NCBI GenBank assembly: GCA_002506025.1
Contig: DAWS01000153.1
Coordinates: forward strand, 1 to 5,270
Direction of reading: 5' to 3'
DNA: 5,270 bases
Source of the DNA: Euryarchaeota archaeon UBA111
Lineage (GTDB): Archaea > Thermoplasmatota > Poseidoniia > Poseidoniales > Poseidoniaceae
Shown: positions 1 through 5,270 of the stretch, piece by piece
Numbering within the stretch: position 1 is the first letter of the stretch
Layout of the letters: each line of letters starts with the position of its first letter
Program-made: the position numbers and the translations under genes
Notes under the pieces: generated by a model
Told to the model about the DNA's origin: nothing
What the model saw: only the letters and a program-made list of their open reading frames with translations
Database searches by the model: none

Positions 1-1127
1 TCTTCCGGATGGAATCTCGCAACAATTTGCTCGGCTACTTCACTTGGGTTTCCGATAAGCGCATTGTTTGCTGCCTTTGTTACCTTTTCCGGGTCAATTG
101 TTCCTTCTAAGGCATTCCAATATGCCTGCAGGGCTTGCTTAGCCTCCTGCTCTGCAGCCTGACTTTGTTGCTCACTTGTCAGGCCGGGTTCATCGTTGAT
201 GAATACAAAACTGGTTCTAGGCATAAAACTGCGCTGCCAACTTCCACCATCAGGGTGGTAGTGAATACTCATTCGTTCATGGGTTTGATCGATAACCTCA
301 GGTGAGGTTATTGATAAGTTGAACACTCGCACTGGTAGTATTGTGTTAACAAATTCTTGGGCTGCTGGGTCGTGAGTACCGGCAACTAACTGCAGTTGCT
401 TTCGATTCCAGTGTTGCGGAATTATCGAAATCTGCTCAAAGTTATACCGATTTGGCACATGTATTTTGGCTGCTGGACTGGCATCATTGTGAGAACAATA
501 TTCGTCACTGAACTGTTGCCATTCCTCATCACTACGAAAATTTTCTCTGGTCAAGTAGGTTTTCCGGATGTCTCCACTTGATATGGTCTCACCGTTCAGT
601 AGACGGAGGAAGATTTCGCTCGCTTCTTGAAAAATCTGACCTCTGATAACTTTCCAAGCTAACTCTTCCCATGAATTTCTTGGCGAAATGCCATACGGTC
701 GGGCCATGAATTCAAATCGACCAGCGCTGAAACCGACGTATAATTTCCTGGTATCATCCAACAGAGAGAGGAATTGTACCGTATTTGCTATTCTTTCTGC
801 CTGAGCGATTGGGCCACCACTTGCCAGTATGCTGATTACTGCAGACCCAATTTCAATATCCTTAGTTTGGCGAAAGCTCTCCATCGCCAGTTGCGGGAAA
901 TCAGTGCACAGGCCAACCTCACCTTGCCAGTGTGGGACCACAGGCTTAGCATTTCGTTTCTGAGTTTCAGTGGATAAGTGTGCTTGTGCAATCCATCCCA
1001 CACCAAAACCAAGTTTGTCAGCGTGTTTCAGCTGCTGGAAATAATTCTCAAACATCTGTCGTTCGCTCGGTGTTTCCCCATTAACATCCGGCGTTTGACT
1101 AATTGAGAAGAAAATGTCATGCTTCAT
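1..1127 (-). CDS. LLM-class (bacterial luciferase-like) flavin-dependent oxidoreductase, C-terminus cut by the window edge
   Basis: Translating the minus strand from the ATG at 1127-1125 gives 375 codons with no stop before the left edge, so the C-terminus is missing. The protein reads like the luciferase-like monooxygenase family, TIM-barrel enzymes that use reduced FMN or F420 to oxidise small organic substrates in the cytosol. Family landmarks in order: an N-terminal beta strand MKHDIFFSIS; LGFGVGWIAQAHL at residues 39-51, where many members have a W-x-x-E-H-H motif; IEIGSAVISI at 91-100 followed by P106 and AERIA at 110-114; VGFSAGRFEF at 131-140, matching the usual GxGxGR segment; and GNPSEVAEQI at 359-368, the late family motif before the final helix. 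The EHH-type motif is degenerate here (QAH). An in-frame TAG lies four codons upstream, so 1127 is the longest start; only a weak purine-rich stretch (GGCAGG) precedes it. The gene follows the TPR gene by 51 bases on the same strand. Family is confident; substrate and cofactor choice are not readable. Confidence 0.88.
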   Translation of the reverse strand, partial: MKHDIFFSISQTPDVNGETPSERQMFENYFQQLKHADKLGFGVGWIAQAHLSTETQKRNAKPVVPHWQGEVGLCTDFPQLAMESFRQTKDIEIGSAVISILASGGPIAQAERIANTVQFLSLLDDTRKLYVGFSAGRFEFMARPYGISPRNSWEELAWKVIRGQIFQEASEIFLRLLNGETISSGDIRKTYLTRENFRSDEEWQQFSDEYCSHNDASPAAKIHVPNRYNFEQISIIPQHWNRKQLQLVAGTHDPAAQEFVNTILPVRVFNLSITSPEVIDQTHERMSIHYHPDGGSWQRSFMPRTSFVFINDEPGLTSEQQSQAAEQEAKQALQAYWNALEGTIDPEKVTKAANNALIGNPSEVAEQIVARFHPE

Positions 1128-1178
1128 AGCCTGCCACTAACCTTGCCAGACGCTCTTAGGCCATAATCGATGCGGAAA

Positions 1179-2015
1179 TTATTCCTCTTCTTGTGGATTC
1201 TCAAGTTTAGTTAATGCATCTAGCCGCTCTCTAATTGGTGCTGGTGCAGGCAGACCAAAGGCAATGAAAGCATGGAGGCAGTCAGAAAGGTGTAGCATTG
1301 CCGTTTGGTAATCGCCTTGAATCTCAGAAATGTCTGCCAGACCCCAGCGTGCAACAAACTGCCCAGAAACATCCTCTAGTGTATTAGACAACTCTAACGA
1401 CTGGTTGTAGAGGTCAATCGCAGCATCGAAATTGCCCATTGTCGCCTGTGTATGGGCGACATCAGCCATTGATTCCATCAAGCCTTCCTGGTCGTCCAAT
1501 CGCGATAGGATTTCCAGCCTGCGCGTACCGTGAACTAGCGCTGAATCATGTTGGTTTTGTCGTTTCTCGCAAGCCTCTAGCACCGCTAAACTGTACACCA
1601 ACCCCGCTTGATCATCTAATTGTTCCCTTATTCGCATTGACCGAGTGGTAAAAACGGTGCATTCGTTGAACTGTTCGCCGCCAAGATACATCAATCCAAC
1701 ATGATGCAATACTGCGGCAGCTAGCGGCTTACCGGCTTCGAGTTTCTCAACTGTTGCTGCTAGCTCAACAAAGTCATCAACAGTTGAATTGTTCAATCGC
1801 AAGGTTTCAAATTTTACCCATCCAGACTCAATTTCATCTTCGGCTGACTTTTCGGCGTGGTCAAGTAATCGTGTTACTAAATCGGGATTTTCAAGTTCCT
1901 CCGCTAGCGGAATTAGCCTTAACGCTAATGGTGTGTTAACATTTTCAATGGCTGCACCTTCTGTTAACATCGTGATGATACGCTCGGCTTGCTCTGGTGA
2001 GACCTCCCCGTTCAT
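1179..2015 (-). CDS. TPR-repeat protein
   Basis: This 278-residue soluble helical protein contains about four tandem repeats of roughly 40 residues, at about 98-138, 139-178, 179-218 and 219-256. Successive repeats end in similar turns (LDDQAG, LDDQEG, LEDVSG), and a helix-turn such as MGNFDAAIDLYNQSLEL at 193-209 is typical of a tetratricopeptide repeat of the 40-residue type. The N-terminal 90 residues are also helical and may hold degenerate repeats. There is no signal peptide, membrane segment or enzymatic domain, so a cytosolic scaffold or protein-protein interaction role is inferred; no partner can be named. The tail is acidic (NPQEEE). An in-frame TGA lies four codons upstream of the ATG, making 2015 the longest start. 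A TTATT stretch is centred about 26 bases upstream and could be a weak archaeal TATA element. The start overlaps, as ATGA, the end of a small upstream reading frame. It is probably read together with the oxidoreductase gene downstream. Confidence 0.85.
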   Translation of the reverse strand: MNGEVSPEQAERIITMLTEGAAIENVNTPLALRLIPLAEELENPDLVTRLLDHAEKSAEDEIESGWVKFETLRLNNSTVDDFVELAATVEKLEAGKPLAAAVLHHVGLMYLGGEQFNECTVFTTRSMRIREQLDDQAGLVYSLAVLEACEKRQNQHDSALVHGTRRLEILSRLDDQEGLMESMADVAHTQATMGNFDAAIDLYNQSLELSNTLEDVSGQFVARWGLADISEIQGDYQTAMLHLSDCLHAFIAFGLPAPAPIRERLDALTKLENPQEEE

Positions 2016-2098
2016 GGTTTTGCGTCAATCATCTCACGAATAACCTCTTGCAATCTGTCTAGCAATAAATCTTGATAATGCACACCGTTTTGGACCAA
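2012..2098 (-). other. Possible small ORF or lost N-terminal extension upstream of the TPR gene
   Basis: A minus-strand frame, different from that of the TPR gene, runs through the whole gap between the TPR and DNase genes and ends in a TGA that overlaps the TPR ATG (ATGA, the usual translational-coupling geometry). From a TTG at 2098 it encodes about 28 residues; from a GTG at 2083, 23 residues. The product contains YQDLLLDRLQEVIREMI, a convincing amphipathic helix. There is no ATG start in a useful position. The frame stays open further upstream into the antisense of the DNase gene, where it reads less like protein. It could be a leader peptide, a chance open frame, or the remnant of an N-terminal extension of the TPR protein. 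Confidence 0.22.
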
Positions 2099-2100
2099 CC

Positions 2101-3063
2101 ATGGGTTCAATGGATGGTTACCTTCAAGCGTTGAGTTTGGTAGCGATTCTGATACTCGCTCCAATGACCATCCATTTGATCGTTCATCAAGAGGAAAACA
2201 CAGTTTTTGTCTTTGTTGAACCAGAGACTGAACCAGAAGATGAGGAAGAGGTAGTCGGTAGAGAAATACCTCAATTGAACCGTTCAGAAGTCGCTCGAAT
2301 TGCCACTTTTAACATCAAGGTTTTCGGTAAAACGAAAATGGGTAAACCAGATGTTGTGACCCAGTTGGTTGATACTGTCCTGCAGTATGATTTGGTCGCC
2401 ATTCAGGAAATTAAAGACATTGATGAAACCGTACCACACAATTTCTTGGCTGAATTAAATAATGCATCGGGTAACTTTTGGAATATGTCATTGAGCGTGC
2501 GGAGTGGAACTCAAGCCGACGATCAGTCTTCCCAAGAGCAGTATGCATATTACTACAATCATAGCGTATTTAGAGAAATAGGTGAAGGCGAACTATACAA
2601 TGATTCAGCGAATGATTATTTCCAGCGAGAACCATATCGAGCACAATTCGAATTACTCAATGCTAGCGGAAACAGCTCAGGTTTCGATTTCACACTATTT
2701 ACCATCCACACCAAACCGGCTTCTGCATTGGCAGAAATCGATGCTTTACATGAGGTCATTCAAAGCTACCAGGAAAATGATACTACCGAAACAGATGTCA
2801 TTTTGTTAGGTGATCTAAACGCAGATTGTAGTTACGCAACTGCACAGGAGTTGTGGGAGTCGCCATTACGTCAGCCGCAATATAATTGGCTAGTGAATGA
2901 TATTGCAGACACGACAGTCTCATCCACAGACTGCGCGTATGACCGGATTATCACCCTTGACGATTTAAATGGCAGGCTGGTTGGAAGTTGGGGTATCGAT
3001 ACATCGATTACCAATACAAGCGTATCTGACCACTATCCGGTTTGGTTTGACCTCTATCGATAA
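2101..3063 (+). CDS. DNase I-type endonuclease, membrane-anchored or secreted
   Basis: The 320-residue protein belongs to the endonuclease/exonuclease/phosphatase fold and resembles animal pancreatic DNase I from memory of that family, which makes divalent-cation-dependent nicks in double-stranded DNA. Residues 8-28 are a hydrophobic stretch, a signal peptide or N-terminal anchor without a lipobox cysteine; 40-55 are a very acidic linker; the nuclease domain fills 64-320. Aligned to bovine DNase I numbering, I read: FNIKVFG at 70-76 (N7), E103 (E39), E146 (E78), R176 in QREP (R111), H203 (H134), D238 and N240 in GDLNAD (D168, N170), D281 in CAYDRI (D212), and D310-H311 in SDHYP (D251, H252). 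The only two cysteines, C243 and C278, match the structural disulfide C173-C209. The ADTTVSS-x-DCAYDR stretch at 269-282 is especially diagnostic. Nine N-x-S/T sequons support an extracellular location. No Shine-Dalgarno is seen; AT-rich DNA lies about 25-35 bases upstream. M4 is an alternative start. A role in extracellular DNA degradation for nutrients is inferred. Confidence 0.93.
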   Translation: MGSMDGYLQALSLVAILILAPMTIHLIVHQEENTVFVFVEPETEPEDEEEVVGREIPQLNRSEVARIATFNIKVFGKTKMGKPDVVTQLVDTVLQYDLVAIQEIKDIDETVPHNFLAELNNASGNFWNMSLSVRSGTQADDQSSQEQYAYYYNHSVFREIGEGELYNDSANDYFQREPYRAQFELLNASGNSSGFDFTLFTIHTKPASALAEIDALHEVIQSYQENDTTETDVILLGDLNADCSYATAQELWESPLRQPQYNWLVNDIADTTVSSTDCAYDRIITLDDLNGRLVGSWGIDTSITNTSVSDHYPVWFDLYR

Positions 3064-3879
3064 TCAAATACTTCGTAACCTGCCTCCGTCAACTGCAAGC
3101 GACACTCCTCTGATGGCTCCAGCTGCGGGCAATGCTAGATAGGTAATTGCAGATGCAGTTTCCATTGGGTCAACTAATCGCTCAATCGGCACCTGTCCCA
3201 TCCATCCTTCGTGTATTTCATCGAGTGATTTGCCAGTTTTTTGATTAATTGAATTTGCTAGACTACCCAAACGTTCGGTATCAGTAAACCCGGGCAGAAC
3301 ATTGTTAATAGTTATACAAGGGGGTAATTCTCTCGACAGCGACTTAGCCCAACTAGCCATTGCTCCCCTCAAAGTGTTCGATAAACCCAGATTTGGAATT
3401 GGTTCTCTAACCGAGGTAGAGATTATTTGGATTATTCTACCGTAGCCCGAAGCTTCCATTTGTGGAACTAATAATTTAGTGATTTTGTGGGCGGCGTGCA
3501 AATGTCTAGCGAATGGAGCATGAAAGTCGGCCACGGTGTTGTCTAGTAGCGGTCCTCCGGGAGGTCCACCTGAATTATTGATGAGGATGTGAACTGGAGG
3601 ATTATCTTGCAATAAATTTTCAATCAGACCATCGATAGCACCCAAGTCCTCTAAGTCAATTACTGCATGAGAGATTTTTCCTGTTGCAAACTCACTTATT
3701 TGACTTACAATCTTGACAAGTGAATCTTCGTTACGAGCGCACAGGGTAACATCAGCGCCGGCCATGGCCATCATTTTTGCCGTTGCGGCACCAATACCTT
3801 TACTCGCACCAAAAATCAGTGCATGTTTGCCACTGAGTGCGGTTTTTGCAAAGGGAAACTCATCGTTAAGCAAGTCCAT
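3064..3879 (-). CDS. Atypical short-chain dehydrogenase/reductase (SDR) family oxidoreductase
   Basis: This 271-residue protein has the SDR Rossmann fold: the nucleotide-binding loop GASKGIG at 24-30, an acidic D75 after strand 4 (HAVIDLEDL), NNSGG at 101-105 in place of NNAG, and the C-terminal VDGG at 263-266. CARN at 47-50, with an arginine after strand 2, is compatible with NADP(H) preference. The catalytic serine region IISTS (152-156) is present. However, thirteen residues after S154, where SDRs carry the catalytic tyrosine, is S167, and four further, where the lysine belongs, is R171 (LSNTLR). This LSN-x-x-R pattern is, as I recall, typical of a subgroup related to 3-oxoacyl-ACP reductases (beta-ketoacyl reductase-like SDRs), so it is unlikely to be a local mutation. 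The reaction and substrate are unknown; do not assume FabG. The gene lies 37 bases downstream of the hydrolase on the same strand, with a palindrome and TATA-like stretch between, and abuts the convergent DNase gene stop to stop. Confidence 0.9.
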   Translation of the reverse strand: MDLLNDEFPFAKTALSGKHALIFGASKGIGAATAKMMAMAGADVTLCARNEDSLVKIVSQISEFATGKISHAVIDLEDLGAIDGLIENLLQDNPPVHILINNSGGPPGGPLLDNTVADFHAPFARHLHAAHKITKLLVPQMEASGYGRIIQIISTSVREPIPNLGLSNTLRGAMASWAKSLSRELPPCITINNVLPGFTDTERLGSLANSINQKTGKSLDEIHEGWMGQVPIERLVDPMETASAITYLALPAAGAIRGVSLAVDGGRLRSI

Positions 3880-3891
3880 GTTAGTCCGACA

Positions 3892-3905
3892 ATGTCATAT
3901 GACAT
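3892..3905. promoter_or_regulatory. Perfect 14-bp palindrome, candidate operator
   Basis: ATGTCATATGACAT reads the same on both strands and sits in the 37-base gap between the hydrolase stop and the SDR start, 13 to 26 bases upstream of the SDR ATG. It borders the AT-rich stretch that could be the SDR TATA element, a position from which a dimeric regulator could block transcription. It is not followed by a T run, so a terminator is less likely. Function is inferred. Confidence 0.45.
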
Positions 3906-3913
3906 ATTATTAT
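3905..3913 (-). promoter_or_regulatory. TATA-like element for the SDR gene
   Basis: On the minus strand the gap reads AATAATAATATG, centred about 26-30 bases before the SDR ATG. That is the spacing expected for an archaeal TATA box and a leaderless or near-leaderless transcript. AT-rich strings are common, so this is only moderate support for independent SDR transcription. Confidence 0.35.
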
Positions 3914-3916
3914 TCG

Positions 3917-4723
3917 TCACAACCAATCTAGAATTGCGTTGAGTTCGACAAGCCAGTCATCGCTGGCGACATCAATTATGGTGAAATGGTCTCCGGGTAG
4001 CCACAATTTTTGGACATCTGCGCCCTTAGCAGTCATAACTCTCGCGTAGGTTTCAGACTGCGATATGGGGACTTCATCATCCGCTTCTCCGTGAATAATT
4101 AGCACGGGTGACATTGGTGGATTATCAACTGGATTGAGATTAGACCACAACTCAGGATTCTCTTCAGGGCTACATCCAATCCATCGCCTTACTGCGTCAC
4201 CATCATCTGAAAGTTTTGCATGGTCAGCACCCACCAAATCAGTAATTGGGGATTGAGCGATTGCTAACCATGGTTTTCGCTCACCTTTTGCTGCCAGTAG
4301 CAAAGCCAGTTGACCTCCAGCAGAGTGTCCCATGACCATTGATCTCATGATGTCGATGCCAGGCAGTAAGGCCAGTTGACCCCAAGCGCGCAGGACATCA
4401 GATAGAGTATCCATCCATACTCCCTGATCATTTTCACTCCATCGTTTGAATTCAACGTTCCATGCAGCAATACCTGCTTCTGCTAAATCTTCTGCAATTG
4501 GTTTCATTAATTCTAGACCATATTTTTCTTTCCAAAATCCGCCGTGAATAAGCATTACACACGGAATTCCGTGTTCGGAAGCGTAAGGAGAATCCACATC
4601 AGGTGTATACAGGTCGGCAAATTGCCACTTTTCTGCACCCCACTGCATGCGGTCAACAGCCATGTTTAACGCTACTATCACTGACCTATCATGATTACTG
4701 GCATAAACGACAGTATAAGACAT
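3917..4723 (-). CDS. Alpha/beta hydrolase, arylformamidase/esterase-like
   Basis: This cytosolic protein (268 residues from the longest start) shows the alpha/beta-hydrolase pattern in order: the oxyanion-hole motif HGGFW at 60-64; the nucleophile elbow GHSAGG with S134; HGEADDEVP at 211-219, in which D215 is the likely acid; and GDHFTII at 244-250, supplying H246. The HGG-F/Y-W oxyanion motif and the late DHF are reminiscent of kynurenine formamidase (arylformamidase) and of esterases of the BD-FAE/prolyl-oligopeptidase type, so it probably hydrolyses an ester or amide of a small molecule; no kynurenine pathway neighbour is visible to settle it. The longest start at 4723 gives 20 extra residues (MSYTVVYASN...) and overlaps the start of the divergent peroxidase ORF. 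M21 at 4663 (MAVDRMQWG) or M26 at 4648 fits the family better, since these proteins usually start a short way before the DLY strand at 37-39. It precedes the SDR gene on the same strand. Confidence 0.9.
   Translation of the reverse strand: MSYTVVYASNHDRSVIVALNMAVDRMQWGAEKWQFADLYTPDVDSPYASEHGIPCVMLIHGGFWKEKYGLELMKPIAEDLAEAGIAAWNVEFKRWSENDQGVWMDTLSDVLRAWGQLALLPGIDIMRSMVMGHSAGGQLALLLAAKGERKPWLAIAQSPITDLVGADHAKLSDDGDAVRRWIGCSPEENPELWSNLNPVDNPPMSPVLIIHGEADDEVPISQSETYARVMTAKGADVQKLWLPGDHFTIIDVASDDWLVELNAILDWL
4714..4719 (+). promoter_or_regulatory. TATA box for the peroxidase gene
   Basis: TATAAG, within AGTATAAGA, is centred 26.5 bases upstream of the ATG at 4743, the second in-frame ATG of the peroxidase. 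That is the standard archaeal TATA-to-start distance if the transcript begins at the A of the ATG. The element lies inside the maximal hydrolase ORF, which is a further hint that the hydrolase starts at 4663 or later. Confidence 0.5.
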
Positions 4724-5198
4724 GCAACAACTAATTCAATCCATGGCAAGTGTGCTTGATATTGAGTTTTTAGACATGGAGGGCAATACACAGACCTTGC
4801 GGTCACTAGGTTCAGAGACCACCAAGAAGTGGCTGGTGGTAAATGTTGCCAGCCGATGTGGACTTACCAGACATTACACAAATCTACAGGCAGTGTCCAG
4901 CATGCCTGATGTATTAGTTGTCGGATTTCCATGTAACCAATTTGGTGGCCAAGAGCCGGGTAATCACCAAGAAATATGCGATTTTACCAGTGAGAAATAC
5001 GGTGTGACATTTCCTTTGATGGCGAAGGTTGAGGTCAATGGTAACAGCCAAGCTGAATTATTCGAACATCTCACTGCAGTGCAGGGGATTGACGGTCATG
5101 ATGGTTCTATAAGGTGGAATTTTGAAAAATTTGTAATTGATTTGGATGGGAATGTGACACGTTATTCTCCACAAACCAAGCCTGAGGCTTTATTTTGA
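4722..5198 (+). CDS. Glutathione peroxidase family thiol peroxidase
   Basis: The protein (158 residues from the first ATG) reduces hydrogen or organic peroxides in the cytosol. Family landmarks are clear: NVASRCGLT at 41-49 with the peroxidatic cysteine C46 (cysteine, not selenocysteine); GFPCNQFGGQEPG at 68-80 with the catalytic Q77; FPLMAKVEVNG at 97-107; and WNFEKF at 132-137 with the tetrad residues W132 and N133. Bacterial and plant relatives usually take electrons from thioredoxin through a resolving cysteine just before YGVTFP; here that position is T89, while C86 sits one helical turn earlier. The C-terminus stops at KPEALF, about ten residues earlier than in BsaA-type members as I remember them, so part of the last helix is missing. 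The start is better placed at M8 (4743): it matches the family's N-terminus, has a TATA box 26-27 bases upstream, and removes the overlap with the divergent hydrolase. No Shine-Dalgarno is present. Confidence 0.94.
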   Translation: MQQLIQSMASVLDIEFLDMEGNTQTLRSLGSETTKKWLVVNVASRCGLTRHYTNLQAVSSMPDVLVVGFPCNQFGGQEPGNHQEICDFTSEKYGVTFPLMAKVEVNGNSQAELFEHLTAVQGIDGHDGSIRWNFEKFVIDLDGNVTRYSPQTKPEALF

Positions 5199-5209
5199 CA
5201 AAACAACCG

Positions 5210-5215
5210 TTTAAA
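5210..5215 (+). promoter_or_regulatory. TATA-like element before the last gene
   Basis: TTTAAA is centred 26.5 bases upstream of the ATG at 5239, the same spacing as the peroxidase TATA box to its preferred ATG. It lies 12-17 bases past the peroxidase stop codon. It suggests a leaderless transcript starting at 5239. Confidence 0.38.
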
Positions 5216-5232
5216 CCGACATAGACTAGCAA

Positions 5233-5270
5233 ATGCATATGGTTGACTGGAATCTAGATGCCGATCCATT
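5233..5270 (+). CDS. Start of an unidentified gene, cut by the right window edge
   Basis: An open frame begins with ATG at 5233, or more likely 5239 given the TTTAAA element 26-27 bases upstream of the latter, and continues to the edge as MHMVDWNLDADP. An in-frame TAG lies two codons before 5233, so the start must be in this interval. Twelve residues are too few to recognise a family. The acidic, protein-like composition and the promoter-like spacing are the only support. Confidence 0.42.
   Translation, partial: MHMVDWNLDADP

Noticed and set aside
396..977. Two plus-strand ORFs of 61 and 67 codons
   Set aside because: Both lie opposite the luciferase-like oxidoreductase frame, which carries family motifs through the whole stretch; their translations look like antisense noise.
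1439..2043. Three plus-strand ORFs opposite the TPR gene
   Set aside because: The minus-strand TPR repeats are regular and explain the DNA; these frames have antisense composition and no recognisable motif.
2101..2320. Minus-strand open frame continuing opposite the DNase N-terminus
   Set aside because: It has no ATG start, begins after a TAA, and becomes antisense-like where it faces the DNase acidic linker; only the short part in the gap is worth listing.
2582..2809. 75-codon plus-strand ORF within the DNase gene
   Set aside because: It is an alternate frame inside a gene whose main frame includes active-site residues over the same bases.
3713..3931. 72-codon plus-strand ORF opposite the SDR start
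   Set aside because: It is antisense to the Rossmann nucleotide-binding region of the SDR, which is clearly the coding frame.
5196..5198. TGA at the end of the peroxidase read as selenocysteine
   Set aside because: The active-site position is already a cysteine codon, and reading through gives sequence unlike the family's last helix before an early end; it is an ordinary stop.

Overview
The window is densely coding, moderately AT-rich prokaryotic DNA with no gene-free stretch longer than about 90 bases. It holds six well-supported protein genes, one of them cut by the left edge, plus the first codons of a likely seventh at the right edge. I see no rRNA or tRNA gene, CRISPR array, insertion sequence or long repeat. 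Almost none of the genes has a Shine-Dalgarno sequence. Two starts have an archaeal-type TATA element at the same distance, 26-27 bases, suggesting leaderless transcripts. Together with the mix of protein families, this points to a planktonic archaeon such as a marine Euryarchaeota (Poseidoniales-like) lineage. That assignment is an inference and is not proven by any single gene.

Left part (1-2100): two minus-strand genes. A luciferase-like flavin-dependent monooxygenase runs off the left edge, and a TPR-repeat protein lies just upstream of it. A short, protein-like minus-strand reading frame fills the space between the TPR gene and the next gene and overlaps the TPR start codon in an ATGA.

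Centre (2101-3063): a plus-strand gene for a DNase I-type endonuclease. It has a hydrophobic N-terminal segment, an acidic linker, a complete DNase I active site, the conserved DNase I disulfide pair and many N-glycosylation sequons. It appears to be a cell-surface or secreted DNase and is the most striking gene here. Its stop codon directly abuts the stop codon of the convergent SDR gene.

Right part (3064-5270): a minus-strand pair, alpha/beta hydrolase then atypical short-chain dehydrogenase, separated by 37 bases that contain a perfect 14-bp palindrome next to a TATA-like stretch. Divergent from it is a glutathione-peroxidase-family gene, followed by the start of another plus-strand gene. 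The maximal ORFs of the hydrolase and the peroxidase overlap at their start codons, but both proteins probably start further inside.

The genes do not form an obvious single pathway. The flavin monooxygenase, SDR, hydrolase and peroxidase are general redox and small-molecule functions, and the DNase probably serves degradation of extracellular DNA. No multi-gene novel system is evident.
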